Assembly (NCBI GenBank): GCA_022573285.1 | Contig: JACZUF010000026.1 | Span: 1-42,990 of the forward strand | Direction of reading: 5' to 3' | From: Chloroflexota bacterium | GTDB taxonomy: Bacteria > Chloroflexota > Dehalococcoidia > Lucifugimonadales > UBA3495 | Length of the DNA stretch: 42,990 nucleotides | Shown: positions 15,413-23,846 of the stretch, piece after piece | Position numbering within the stretch: the stretch's first letter is position 1 | How the letters are laid out: each line of letters opens with the position of its first letter | Position numbers and translations under genes: made by a program | The notes under the pieces: generated by a model | Database searches by the model: none | What the model saw: the letters and a program-made list of their open reading frames with translations, nothing else | What the model was told of the DNA's origin: nothing

Positions 15413-16648
15413 ATGCCCTTCCAAGCCCCCGCCGAAGGCGTCCTTCTGCCGCCCTACCGAGTCCTGGACCTGACCGGCCCCGAAGGCGTGTTCTGCGGCA
15501 AATTGCTGGCCGACTACGGCGCGGATGTGATCAAGGTGGAACCCCCCGGAGGAGACCCCACCCGGCAAAGGCCGCCGTTTATTGGAGACCAACCCGGATC
15601 CGAGCGCAGCGCTTACTTCCTGTTCTACAACACCAACAAACGCTCGGTCACCCTGGACCTGGAAAGTTCCGAGGGACAAGGCCTGTTCAAAAAGCTGGTT
15701 GCGTCTGCCGACGTGGTGATCGAGAGTTTCCCAGTCGGCCATATGAAGTCTCTGGGCCTGGATTTCGACACGCTCAAGGCCGGCAACCCCGGACTGGTGA
15801 TGGCCTCGGTTACGCCCTTCGGCCAGACCGGACCGTGGAAGGACTATAAGTCTACGGACCTGATCTCTCTGGCCGCCAGCGGCTTCATGCAGATCACCGG
15901 CGACCCCGACGGCCCTCCGCTGCGCCAAGGCAACGAGCAGTCCCACTTCCCCGGCGCCCAGCACGCCGCCGCGGCGATCCTGGGCGCATTGTTCTACCGG
16001 GACATGCAGGGTGGCACGGGACAATACATCGACGTTTCCATGCAGGAAGCGATGATCACCTACTACACCGATGCCCACCCCGCCCTGGCCTGGATGCAGC
16101 GCGGCGAGAACGTAACCAGGGTGGGCACCAACTCGACCCTGGTGATTCCCCTGGGGGCGTACCCCTGCAAGGACGGTTGGATATCCGCCGGCATCATCAC
16201 CCCCCGGGAGTGGGAAAACCTTTCCCAGTGGATGTTCGAGGTCACCGGCAACGAAGAGATACTGAACGACGATTACAAAGGCGGCAACCAAGACCGCGCC
16301 CCCTACAACGACATCATCACCGCCCTAGTCATCGACTTCACGACCCGTTTCACCGCGGAGGAACTCTTCCACCAGGGGCAGGAGCGGAACCTGGTCTTCA
16401 TACCGGTCAACGACGTGTCCGACTTGCTATCGGACCCTCAACTTGAGGCCAGCAATTTCTGGTTCGACCTGGACCACGCCGAGGCCGGCACGCTGAAGTA
16501 CCCCCTGGGCGTGTTCGACAGCGAAGAGGTTTCCCCTGGGACCAAGCCCGCTCCACACCTGGGCCAAGACAACGATGCAATCTTCGGCGGAGATTTGGGC
16601 CTCAGCGAAAACGAACTGGCGTCCCTACGTTCCCAGGGCGTGATTTAG
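15413..16648 (+). CDS. family III (CaiB/BaiF) CoA-transferase, variant active site
   Basis: The 411-residue protein has the CaiB/BaiF fold: YRVLDLTGPEG near 15, LLADYGADVIKVEPPGGDP at 31-49, NKRSVTLDL, ASADVVIESF and TPFGQTGPW. Family III enzymes move CoA between carboxylic acids through an aspartyl thioester. That Asp is normally a few residues before a conserved Gly; here the segment reads G-N-E-Q-S-H-F-P-G (173-181), with Ser or His instead. It may belong to a subgroup that works differently. The start has AAGGA five bases upstream. It opens a plus-strand operon of five genes; the next gene is also a CoA-transferase. Confidence 0.88.
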   Translation: MPFQAPAEGVLLPPYRVLDLTGPEGVFCGKLLADYGADVIKVEPPGGDPTRQRPPFIGDQPGSERSAYFLFYNTNKRSVTLDLESSEGQGLFKKLVASADVVIESFPVGHMKSLGLDFDTLKAGNPGLVMASVTPFGQTGPWKDYKSTDLISLAASGFMQITGDPDGPPLRQGNEQSHFPGAQHAAAAILGALFYRDMQGGTGQYIDVSMQEAMITYYTDAHPALAWMQRGENVTRVGTNSTLVIPLGAYPCKDGWISAGIITPREWENLSQWMFEVTGNEEILNDDYKGGNQDRAPYNDIITALVIDFTTRFTAEELFHQGQERNLVFIPVNDVSDLLSDPQLEASNFWFDLDHAEAGTLKYPLGVFDSEEVSPGTKPAPHLGQDNDAIFGGDLGLSENELASLRSQGVI

Positions 16649-16661
16649 GAATGATGCCCTG

Positions 16662-17900
16662 ATGACCAGCCAAGACATTTCCAAGAAAGCGCTAGCGGGA
16701 GTCCGCGTTTTGGAGCTGGGCCCGTACGTGGCCCTGCCCATGACCGGGCGCATCCTGGCCTCTCTGGGGGCCGAGGTCATCAAGGTCGAGACCAACAAAG
16801 TGCTGGATGAGATGAACTTTATCCCCGCCTGGTCCAGGGGCGGCGGGCAACCGGAGTTTCAGCGGGCGAAGAAACGGATCACCATCGACGTCCGCACGCC
16901 CGACGGACTGGAGGTGTTCAAAGAACTGGTCAAGGTCAGCGACGTGTTCATGACCAACTTCCGGCGCAACATCCTGGACCGCTGGGGCATCGACTTTCCG
17001 GAACTGCGGCGCCTGCGTCCCGACATCATCTTGATGTGGCAGACCGGCCTGGGCGGCATCGGCCCCTATTACACCTACAAGTCTTACGGAATCTTGGTGC
17101 AGCACATGGGCGGCGTCTCGCTCATGTCCGGTGAGGAAGGAGAACCGCCGGCCACCATCAACACGTCCTACTCCGATTATCACACCGGAGTGTTCCAGCC
17201 GGTGGCCATCATGGGCGCCCTGCTGCGGCGCAGGTTGACCGGGATGCCCGCCACCATGGAATCGTCAATCTTCAAATCGGGCGCGGTGACCGCTGGGCCG
17301 GCCATACTCGACTACCAGTCCACCGGGCGTATGCCCCGGCGCATCGGCAACCGGGACCCCTTCGCGGCGCCCCACGGGGTCTACCGGTGCCAGGGCGACG
17401 ACCGCTGGTGCGCCATCGCGGTGCAGACCGAAGAGCAGTGGGCCGCCTTTTGCCGGGCCATCGGCAGTCCGGACTGGTGCGGAGAAGAAGCCTTCTCGTC
17501 CTTGGAGGCCCGGCTGGACAACCAGGCCCGCCTGGACGAATTTGTCGGACAGTGGACCGCCGGCCAGACGGCAGAGGACGTCATGACATGCCTCCAGGAA
17601 GCCGGCGTCCCCGCCAGCTTGGTTTCCCAGGGCAAGGACCTGTACGAAAGCGCTCACCTGAAGGCGAGGGAATTCTTCCGGCCGACGCCTTTCTATTTGG
17701 CCGACCGTGACAAGCCCGCCTACGAATGGGAGGGCGGCGAAGCAATCGCCTCCGCCAACCCGCCAAAACTGTCCGTGTCCCCCATGGATTTCGGGCACTA
17801 CAGCAACATCGGCGAGGACAACGACTATGTCTTCAAAGAACTCTTGGGCATGTCCGATGCCGAAGTAAACCGATTCACCGAGAACCAGTCCCTGTTCTGA
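16662..17900 (+). CDS. family III (CaiB/BaiF) CoA-transferase
   Basis: This 412-residue protein has the same fold as its neighbour (GVRVLELGPYVALPMTGRIL near 13, LGAEVIKVE, KKRITIDVRTPDG). It keeps the expected catalytic aspartate, D172 in SDYHTG, just before a conserved Gly. It is likely to form acyl-CoA esters from free acids using another acyl-CoA as donor. It begins 13 bp after the first CoA-transferase, so the two are co-transcribed and could work as a heteromeric pair, with this subunit carrying the aspartate (inference). A hairpin with a T-run follows at 17915-17945. Confidence 0.9.
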   Translation: MTSQDISKKALAGVRVLELGPYVALPMTGRILASLGAEVIKVETNKVLDEMNFIPAWSRGGGQPEFQRAKKRITIDVRTPDGLEVFKELVKVSDVFMTNFRRNILDRWGIDFPELRRLRPDIILMWQTGLGGIGPYYTYKSYGILVQHMGGVSLMSGEEGEPPATINTSYSDYHTGVFQPVAIMGALLRRRLTGMPATMESSIFKSGAVTAGPAILDYQSTGRMPRRIGNRDPFAAPHGVYRCQGDDRWCAIAVQTEEQWAAFCRAIGSPDWCGEEAFSSLEARLDNQARLDEFVGQWTAGQTAEDVMTCLQEAGVPASLVSQGKDLYESAHLKAREFFRPTPFYLADRDKPAYEWEGGEAIASANPPKLSVSPMDFGHYSNIGEDNDYVFKELLGMSDAEVNRFTENQSLF

Positions 17901-17914
17901 ACCAAATCCCCAAT

Positions 17915-17948
17915 AGTCCCGATGGAATCGGGACTGATAATTTTTTTG
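17915..17948 (+). terminator. hairpin with T-run inside the operon
   Basis: AGTCCCGAT (17915-17923) and ATCGGGACT (17927-17935) pair perfectly around three bases and are followed by GATAATTTTTTT. It lies between the second CoA-transferase and the crotonase gene, just before the crotonase ribosome site, so it may attenuate the downstream genes. It shares the TCCCGAT core of the common hairpin family but lacks the outer arms. Confidence 0.7.
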
Positions 17949-17957
17949 CGAGGAATC

Positions 17958-18758
17958 ATGGCCGATTACAGCAGCTACGAAAACCTGCTCATCGAGATCA
18001 AGGACGGCGTCGCGCTCGTGACCATCAACCGTCCGGAGGTCTACAACGCCACCGATTTCAAATTGCACAACGAACTCAGCCGGATCTGGCTGGACCTGGG
18101 CAAAGACGACGATGTCCGGGTGACCGTGATCACCGGCGCCGGCACCGCATTCTCCGCCGGCGGAGACTTCGACCTGATCGAGAAGTCCATCGGCAACGCC
18201 AAGGTCATCGCCGGGACCATGGAAGAGGCCCGGGACATCGTCCACAACATGATCAATCTGGACAAACCCGTGATCTCCGCCATCAACGGCGTGGCGGTGG
18301 GCGCCGGGTTGGCCGTGGCCCTGCTGGCCGACATCTCCATAGCCTCGGACAAAGCCCGGTTCACCGACGGCCACGTGCGGCTGGGGGTGGCGGCCGGAGA
18401 CCACGCGGCGCTGATCTGGCCCCTGCTAATCGGCATGGCCAAGGCCAAATACTATCTGCTAACCTGCGAGTTTCTCGACGGCAAAGAGGCCGAGCGGTTG
18501 GGCCTGGTCAGCCTGGTGGTGCCCCACGAAGAATTGATGGACAAGGCCATGGATGTGGCCCGCCGTTTGGCTTCCGGCTCGCAGCAGGCCCTCCGTTTCA
18601 CCAAGCGCTCGTTGAACCAGTGGCTGCGCATGGCCGAGCACACCGCCTTCGACTACTCCCTGGCCCTGGAGATGCTGGGCTTCTTCGGAGAGGACGTCCA
18701 GGAAGGTCTGGACGCGGTCAGGGAAAGACGCGAACCCAAATTCCCGTCAGCCCAATAA
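17958..18758 (+). CDS. crotonase-superfamily protein lacking both hydratase glutamates
   Basis: This 266-residue protein has the crotonase fold: the oxyanion segment FSAGGDFDL (66-73), the second loop GVAVGAG (111-117) and the strand [11 protein letters not shown]. The two catalytic glutamates of enoyl-CoA hydratase (rat E144 and E164) align with A119 and H139, so ordinary hydration of enoyl-CoA is unlikely. An unusual D148-H149 pair follows in GVAAGDHA. Isomerase, thioesterase, hydrolase or decarboxylase activity on a CoA ester are options (inference). The start at 17958 is preceded by AGGAATC; an upstream in-frame ATG would lie inside the terminator hairpin. It sits in the CoA-transferase operon. 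Confidence 0.88.
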   Translation: MADYSSYENLLIEIKDGVALVTINRPEVYNATDFKLHNELSRIWLDLGKDDDVRVTVITGAGTAFSAGGDFDLIEKSIGNAKVIAGTMEEARDIVHNMINLDKPVISAINGVAVGAGLAVALLADISIASDKARFTDGHVRLGVAAGDHAALIWPLLIGMAKAKYYLLTCEFLDGKEAERLGLVSLVVPHEELMDKAMDVARRLASGSQQALRFTKRSLNQWLRMAEHTAFDYSLALEMLGFFGEDVQEGLDAVRERREPKFPSAQ

Positions 18759-18777
18759 GGCCTCACCAGAGTGATGG

Positions 18778-19770
18778 ATGGATTATAGAAAGTTCGGAAA
18801 CACCGGCATCGATGTGTCGGAGATCGGGTTCGGCTGCGGCGACGTGGGCGGGCTCATGGTCCGGGGTGAGCACGCCGACCAGGTGCGCGCCGTGGCCAGG
18901 GCCATGGAACTGGGCATCAACTACTTCGACACGGCCTCCCGCTACGGCGGGGGCCGGTCCGAAACCAACCTGGGCCGGGTGCTGAACGAACTTTCCGCCG
19001 ATGTCTACGTCGGCACCAAGTACAGCCTGGGCGAGGCCGACCCCTCAGACCTCAAGGCGGGGGTGATCCAATCGGTCGAGGCCAGCCTGAAACGGCTGGG
19101 CCGGGAGCAGGTGGACCTGATCCAGCTCCACGACCGCATAAGTTTCGAGACCGACCTGCAAGCTCGGACGATAACGGTGTCCGATGTGCTGGGCGAGGTA
19201 CGTGAGGCGCTAGATGTGCTCAAGTCCCGAGGAAAGGTCCGATACTACGGGATAACCGGTGTGGGAGAGCCAAGCGGCATCAAAGAAGTCGTTGCCTCAG
19301 GCATGGTGAGCACCGTGCAAACGGTATACAACCTGATCAACGCCAGCGCCGGAGCCGCGGCCCCACCGGGTTTCGACATGCCAGACTACGACCGTCTAAT
19401 CGACCTGGCGGCGGAGAAGCAGGTCGGCGTCATCGTCATCCGGGTGCTGGCGGCTGGCGCCCTCACCGGTATCGCCGAGCGCCATCCCGTTGCAGTGCCC
19501 GCGGTGGCGCCCATCGGCTCAAGCCGGGACTTCCAGCAAGACGAAGGCCGGGCCCGCGAGTTTGCCTTTCTAGTCGATGAGGGGTTCGCCGATGACCTGG
19601 CCGAGGCGTCGGTGCGCTTTGCCCTCAGCAACAAGGGCGTCTCGACCGTGTTGGTGGGATATTCCGACCTGGACCACCTGGAAAAGTCGGTGCGGTACGC
19701 AGCCAAAGGTCCGCTTCCCGCGGAGGCGCTGGCCCGTCTGCCCCAAGCCTGGTCGACATTCGTTAACTAA
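18778..19770 (+). CDS. aldo/keto reductase
   Basis: This 330-residue TIM-barrel oxidoreductase has the complete catalytic tetrad: D51 in NYFDTASRYG, Y56, K81 in VGTKYSL and H118 in LIQLHDR. The family uses NAD(P)H to interconvert carbonyls and alcohols. The N-terminus MDYRKFGNTGIDVSEIGFG is standard. The ribosome site before 18778 is weak; the gene begins 19 bp after the crotonase stop, so translational coupling is possible. It is part of the same plus-strand catabolic operon. Confidence 0.92.
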   Translation: MDYRKFGNTGIDVSEIGFGCGDVGGLMVRGEHADQVRAVARAMELGINYFDTASRYGGGRSETNLGRVLNELSADVYVGTKYSLGEADPSDLKAGVIQSVEASLKRLGREQVDLIQLHDRISFETDLQARTITVSDVLGEVREALDVLKSRGKVRYYGITGVGEPSGIKEVVASGMVSTVQTVYNLINASAGAAAPPGFDMPDYDRLIDLAAEKQVGVIVIRVLAAGALTGIAERHPVAVPAVAPIGSSRDFQQDEGRAREFAFLVDEGFADDLAEASVRFALSNKGVSTVLVGYSDLDHLEKSVRYAAKGPLPAEALARLPQAWSTFVN

Positions 19771-19787
19771 CCGGGCTCCGCAAATCA

Positions 19788-19818
19788 CGTAGGGGCACGG
19801 CATTGCCGTGCCCCTACG
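19788..19818. repeat. GTAGGGGC-family hairpin (core CACGGCA)
   Basis: Fifteen-base arms (19788-19802 and 19804-19818) pair perfectly around one base. The outer part CGTAGGGGC matches the copies at 6136 and 28605, while the inner core differs. It lies between the aldo/keto reductase and M24 genes with no T-run, so it is more a repeat or processing hairpin than a full terminator. Confidence 0.8.
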
Positions 19819-19853
19819 GCGGTGACCGGAAAATGGAGAGAACCGGAGATACG

Positions 19854-20972
19854 ATGAACGAGGTCCTCGGCAACCTGGACAGCCTGCGCAACGAAATGGA
19901 CAAAGGCGAGTTCGACGCCATCGTCGCGATGTCGCCGGAAAACGTGCCCTATACCTGTGGAGTGGGCATCTGGTCCCAGAAGGTGATCCGCGACCGGCTG
20001 GCGTTGGTGGTCTGGCCCAGGGAGGGCGACCCGACGCTGATCGTGGCCACCAACGAAGAGGGCTACGTCCGGGAGAAGACTTGGATATCCGACGTGCGCG
20101 CCTACACCCAGCACCAGGACTCGCCCATCAAACTGCTGTCCGACGTGCTCCAAGAGAAGGGCCTGAGCGCGGCACGGATCGGTATCGAGCCGGCCTACCT
20201 GACCGCAGACTATTATCTGGAGCTTCTGGAGACCATGCCCGAGGCCAAGTTCGGCTCCTGTGAGCCCATGCTCCAGAAAGTGCGGATGATCAAGACCCCC
20301 GCTGAGATCGAGTTGCTGTGCCGGGCGGCCACCTCAACCGAGCGCGCTCTAATGGCCACCTACGCCACCGCCCGCCCCGGCGAGAAGGAACGGGACTTGG
20401 TGGCCCGGTTGGGCGCCAACATGCTGCAGTCGGGGGCCGAGTTGCCGTCCTTCCTGTTCTTCACCGTTGGGCCCAATTCCGGCTACGCCCACCCCGATCC
20501 CACCGACATCGAACTGCAGCCCAACGACATCTTGAAGGCGGACTGCGGCGGCTGGTTTAAAGGCTATTTCTCCGACATCGGCCGCACGGTGGTGGTGGGC
20601 AAGGCCACCGAAGAGCAGCATTCCATCTACAACCGCCTGGCGGAGGTGCACCGAAAGACCATCGCCACCATGCTGCCGGGCGTGCCGGCCTCCGAGGTCT
20701 TCCGGCAGAACGTGGGATTCTACAAAGAGGCGGACATCGAGTTCAACCTGCCCTTCGCCGGACACGGCCTGGGCCTCTATATCCATGAGATGCCCATGCT
20801 GGCCGCCAGGGACGACACCCCCCTCGCGCCCAACATGGTATTTGCAGTCGAAACCAGGGTGCGCTGGCCCGGCGTCCAGGGATTCCACATAGAGGACCTG
20901 GTGGTGATCCGCGACGACGGCCCCGAGATAATCACCAAATTCATGGACACCAGCCGGTTGCTGGAGTTGTAG
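19854..20972 (+). CDS. M24 family peptidase (Xaa-Pro-like)
   Basis: The 372-residue protein has the N-terminal creatinase-like domain (about 5-140) and a C-terminal pita-bread metallopeptidase domain. All five metal ligands are present: D230 (KADCGG), D241 (FSDIGRT), H304 (AGHGLG), E333 (AVETRV) and E347 (HIEDLV). It could be a proline dipeptidase or a related hydrolase of amide or amidino compounds. The start at 19854 has GGAGATACG directly upstream; earlier in-frame ATGs fall in the hairpin or lack a site. It is the last gene of the plus-strand operon and is followed by a hairpin at 21014-21041. Confidence 0.9.
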   Translation: MNEVLGNLDSLRNEMDKGEFDAIVAMSPENVPYTCGVGIWSQKVIRDRLALVVWPREGDPTLIVATNEEGYVREKTWISDVRAYTQHQDSPIKLLSDVLQEKGLSAARIGIEPAYLTADYYLELLETMPEAKFGSCEPMLQKVRMIKTPAEIELLCRAATSTERALMATYATARPGEKERDLVARLGANMLQSGAELPSFLFFTVGPNSGYAHPDPTDIELQPNDILKADCGGWFKGYFSDIGRTVVVGKATEEQHSIYNRLAEVHRKTIATMLPGVPASEVFRQNVGFYKEADIEFNLPFAGHGLGLYIHEMPMLAARDDTPLAPNMVFAVETRVRWPGVQGFHIEDLVVIRDDGPEIITKFMDTSRLLEL

Positions 20973-21013
20973 GCGGGGCGGCAAAGACTACGAAAGCCCA
21001 ATCTTCAATATAC

Positions 21014-21041
21014 GTAGGGGCGGGTTTTAAACCCGCCCTAC
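21014..21041. repeat. GTAGGGGCGGGTTT hairpin, copy 1 at the RAYT locus
   Basis: GTAGGGGCGGGTTT pairs with AAACCCGCCCTAC with one base missing in the right arm. It lies between the convergent M24 and RAYT genes, just past the RAYT stop at 21048. Confidence 0.85.
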
Positions 21042-21047
21042 TTTGCC

Positions 21048-21635
21048 TTAGAACCTTTCTCGACCGCCAGCAAATCGCGTTGCAGACACCTGCCCGGTGA
21101 TGGGATTTTCCGGGTCCTCCGCCCATTTCAAAGGGTTTTCAATGATATATCTTCTGATGTGGTCCAAGTCGTCTTCTCCGCGCACCACATGTTCGTAATA
21201 GTTTCGCTGCCAAACGGGTGCGCCGGCCGTGCCTCGGAGTTGGTTGATACTCCGGGATGAAAACGTCTTAAACCCTCGGATGATCTCAGGTAACCTATGA
21301 CGCGGTTTGGATTGTGGCGAGGTGAGGGCGGGTTTAAAACCCGCCCCTACGGACGAGTGTTGGCCATCTGTGAGGCAGATTATTCCGTGGACGTGGTTCG
21401 GCATCAGTACGAATTCATCTAGCATTGCGTTTGAATAATGCTTCGGCAATCCAGCCCATTGCGCAGCCGCAATTAGTCCATTCCTATTTAGCCGCATCGT
21501 TCCATCTATTATTTCACCAAAGATGCACCGCCGGTCAGCCGCACAGATCGTTATGAAATAGGCGCCCGGCTGGGTGTAATCGTAACGTGGCAATCGGATT
21601 GAGCCACGGGCATGCTTCTCAGGGTCAAATGTCAT
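21048..21635 (-). CDS. REP-associated tyrosine transposase (RAYT, Y1 family)
   Basis: The 195-residue protein is a Y1_Tnp/IS200-like single-strand endonuclease. The HUH motif is seen as MPNHVHGII, and the RAYT C-terminal block as VWQRNYYEHVVR followed by RYIIENPLKW; the nucleophilic Tyr would be in the NYYEH segment. RAYTs process hairpin repeats and are single-copy domesticated relatives of IS200 transposases. The ATG at 21635 fits the usual start (TFDPEKHARGSIRLPRYDY); an earlier TTG would add 11 unlike residues. A copy of the GTAGGGGCGGGTTT hairpin lies in frame inside the gene and is translated as SVGAGFKPA; two more copies flank the gene. Confidence 0.9.
   Translation of the reverse strand: MTFDPEKHARGSIRLPRYDYTQPGAYFITICAADRRCIFGEIIDGTMRLNRNGLIAAAQWAGLPKHYSNAMLDEFVLMPNHVHGIICLTDGQHSSVGAGFKPALTSPQSKPRHRLPEIIRGFKTFSSRSINQLRGTAGAPVWQRNYYEHVVRGEDDLDHIRRYIIENPLKWAEDPENPITGQVSATRFAGGRERF
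21322..21350. repeat. GTAGGGGCGGGTTT hairpin, copy 2, inside the RAYT gene
   Basis: The palindrome GTGAGGGCGGGTTT / AAACCCGCCCCTAC has one mismatch. It lies within the RAYT coding region and is read in frame as part of SVGAGFKPALTS, without breaking the protein. Confidence 0.88.
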
Positions 21636-21709
21636 TGTGAATCCAACATAGGGGTGGATAGTCCACAATGATGCTTCAAAGGGCGAACATATGCGCCCGT
21701 CCGCTGTCA

Positions 21710-21734
21710 GTAGGGGCGGGTTTTTAACCCGCCC
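21710..21734. repeat. GTAGGGGCGGGTTT hairpin, copy 3, upstream of RAYT
   Basis: GTAGGGGCGGGTTT pairs with AACCCGCCC; the outer CCTAC arm on the right has been lost (CCCGGC instead). It lies about 75 bp before the RAYT start and past the stop of the ASST-like gene. Confidence 0.8.
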
Positions 21735-21802
21735 GGCTTCGCCTCAACATATTTTAGAACCGCCCGCAAACCCTCCCGCAGCCGACCTACGAGCTATCGC
21801 CC

Positions 21803-22891
21803 TTACAGCCATGGTATCTCTCCCGGCATGTAATGGGTCGCCCGGAATACCCGGTTCACAACCAGATTTTCAACGTCCGTGAAGAAATGGGGATTGATGT
21901 ATTCCCACACGACCTCGCCCTGGGGCGTGACCTGGAACATACGCCCGAACATCCCCTCGGTGATCAGAGTGTTTCCGTTGCCCAGACGCCGCGCCCCGGA
22001 GATGTAGGGGCTGAAGAAATTGTAGGCCGGGCGGTCGCGGTATTCCCACACGGTCCGGTTGGAGTTGGGGTCGATCTCAATCACCCTGGACGAAGGCAGT
22101 GGTTCTTCGCGGCGGTGGGAGCCGTTGTCGAAGATCAAGATGTTGCCGTTGGGCAGCATGCTGGGGTCGTGTTGCTGGGCCAAGGTCTCGTACCCCAATC
22201 TCCACACAATCTCGTTGCTGGCTTTGTCGATGATGCCCACCGTCGAGATATTCCGAAAACTGAACATGACCCGGCCATCGGGCAGCGGGACCACCGTATT
22301 TCCGTGGCTCCACTCAGCACGGTGGTCGTTGAACGTGATAACGTCGGTCTCCGCGTCCAGGTGCTCCGCGGCATGCCATTCCCAGACCCGGTCTCCGGCG
22401 GCATCGACCTCAACAATCACGTCGGCCCACATCGCGCCGCCGTCCGGTCCCGGAACACCGCCCTTCACCTTCGCGGCCAGGTCCCGCGGCACTTCCTCCA
22501 CCGTGAGATACAGCGCGCCGCCGGACTCCGTTCGCCGGGCGTCGTGATGATGGTCCCGGTCGTGGTGCTCCCACACAATCTCGCCGGCGGGGGTTGCTTC
22601 CAACATCACGCCGCCTTTGAACCGCTTCCACGAGGGAAACCGGTCCCAGGTGTCATCGCGGATCTTCCCGCCGTAGAAAAGGTTCCCGTTGGGTAGGAGG
22701 TAGCCGTACAGTCCTGGCGGATGGGGCATTGTCCAATGATGGACCTCCTCGCCATCCAGGTTGACCAGGTACACGTCGCCTGAGCCCCCCATGGGGCAGT
22801 AGAGCACGAACCCTGGGCAGGCCCGGTCCCGGTCCAGCGCGGTCAACCCGGTCTTGGACATGCGTTGGCGGGTCTGCTGGTCGATCGGCAT
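21803..22891 (-). CDS. arylsulfotransferase (ASST)-family beta-propeller protein
   Basis: This 362-residue protein has repeated propeller blades (GEEVHHWTMPHPPGLYGYLLPNG near 47, GEIVWEHHDRDHHHDAR near 104, EIVWRLGYETLAQQHDPSMLPNG, RTVWEYRDR, GEVVWEY). The QHDPSMLPNGN segment matches the catalytic-His blade of the ASST family, which transfers sulfate between aryl groups. Unlike classic periplasmic ASSTs it has no signal peptide. The ATG at 22891 follows TAAGG at eight bases and is 11 bp after the SDR stop, so the two are co-transcribed. Whether it transfers sulfate is not certain, since the family includes many uncharacterised members. Confidence 0.82.
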   Translation of the reverse strand: MPIDQQTRQRMSKTGLTALDRDRACPGFVLYCPMGGSGDVYLVNLDGEEVHHWTMPHPPGLYGYLLPNGNLFYGGKIRDDTWDRFPSWKRFKGGVMLEATPAGEIVWEHHDRDHHHDARRTESGGALYLTVEEVPRDLAAKVKGGVPGPDGGAMWADVIVEVDAAGDRVWEWHAAEHLDAETDVITFNDHRAEWSHGNTVVPLPDGRVMFSFRNISTVGIIDKASNEIVWRLGYETLAQQHDPSMLPNGNILIFDNGSHRREEPLPSSRVIEIDPNSNRTVWEYRDRPAYNFFSPYISGARRLGNGNTLITEGMFGRMFQVTPQGEVVWEYINPHFFTDVENLVVNRVFRATHYMPGEIPWL

Positions 22892-22902
22892 AATGAATAA
22901 CC

Positions 22903-23667
22903 TTATTGTGCGGTATAGCCGCCGTCCACGGCCATGTTATGTCCGGTAACGAAGGACGCTGAATCCGAGGACAGCCACAGCACCGCCTCGGCGATCTCTT
23001 GGGGCTCGCCCAGCCGGCCCACCGGGTGCCGCGACTTGACTTGGTCCTCATAGCCATCCACCGAGTCGAACACGCCCTGTACCAGCGGGGTGTGGATGTA
23101 ACCGGGGCAGACCGAGTTGACCCTGATGCCCCGGTCGGCGTATTCCAGGGCCGCCGCCTTGGTCAGCCCCACCACGCCGTGCTTGGCCGCGATATAGGCC
23201 GCCGTGCCCCGGATGCCCACCAACCCGGCCACCGAGGCGGTGTTGACGATGGCCCCGCCCCCCTGTTTCAGCATTTGGGGAATCTCGGCCTTCATGCACA
23301 ACCAAACGCCCTTCAGGTTGATGGACGTGACCCGGTCCCACTCTTCTTCCGGGTACTCGGCGGTGAGCCACCGTTCCCGGCCCGAGACGCCGGCGTTGTT
23401 GAAGGCGCAGTCCAGACTGCCAAATGCCGCAACCGCCTGGGCCACCATGGCCTGGGTGTCCTCAGGCTTGGCGACGTCGGCGTGGACCAAGATGGCCTCG
23501 CCCCCGGCCTCTTTGATCTGCTGTATGGTCTCTTCGCCGCCTTCGACGTTCACATCGACCACCACCACCCGCGCTCCCTCCCGGGCGTAGGCCAAAGAGG
23601 CGGCCCGGCCGATGCCGGACCCTCCTCCGGTGACCAGGGTTGTCTTGCCGTCCAGATTTCCTGCCAT
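22903..23667 (-). CDS. short-chain dehydrogenase/reductase (SDR)
   Basis: A classical SDR of 254 residues: cofactor motif TGGGSGIG (13-20), D38 at the end of the second strand (prefers NAD), NNAG (90-93), S145, Y158 and K162 (YxxxK). The C-terminus SFVTGHNMAVDGGYTAQ is typical of FabG-like enzymes. It oxidises an alcohol or reduces a ketone; substrate unknown. The start at 23667 has GAGGAG upstream; an earlier in-frame ATG has none. It is upstream of the ASST-like gene on the same strand and divergent from the acyl-CoA synthetase. Confidence 0.93.
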   Translation of the reverse strand: MAGNLDGKTTLVTGGGSGIGRAASLAYAREGARVVVVDVNVEGGEETIQQIKEAGGEAILVHADVAKPEDTQAMVAQAVAAFGSLDCAFNNAGVSGRERWLTAEYPEEEWDRVTSINLKGVWLCMKAEIPQMLKQGGGAIVNTASVAGLVGIRGTAAYIAAKHGVVGLTKAAALEYADRGIRVNSVCPGYIHTPLVQGVFDSVDGYEDQVKSRHPVGRLGEPQEIAEAVLWLSSDSASFVTGHNMAVDGGYTAQ

Positions 23668-23846
23668 GTTCTCTCTCCTCGCGCCCCAAGCGCCCATTGT
23701 GCCCGTCGCGCCGTTAATAACTTGACGGAATTATACCCACGGCCGCCGGTTTGGCAATCGACCGCCAAACTTTCCCAGGCCCAGCGTAGCGTGTAGAATA
23801 GCCCAACACTCGGTTACGACCCGGAAGGACTTATGAGAAGGTGCTT

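Noticed and set aside
17265-18758. Long antisense and out-of-frame open frames across the CoA-transferase and crotonase genes
   Set aside because: They cross gene boundaries and the internal terminator, and have no recognisable protein features.
21014-21734. Insertion sequence with terminal inverted repeats around the Y1 transposase
   Set aside because: The three hairpins are individual palindromes, not one left and one right end, and one lies within the gene; protein motifs match RAYT and not IS200/IS605.
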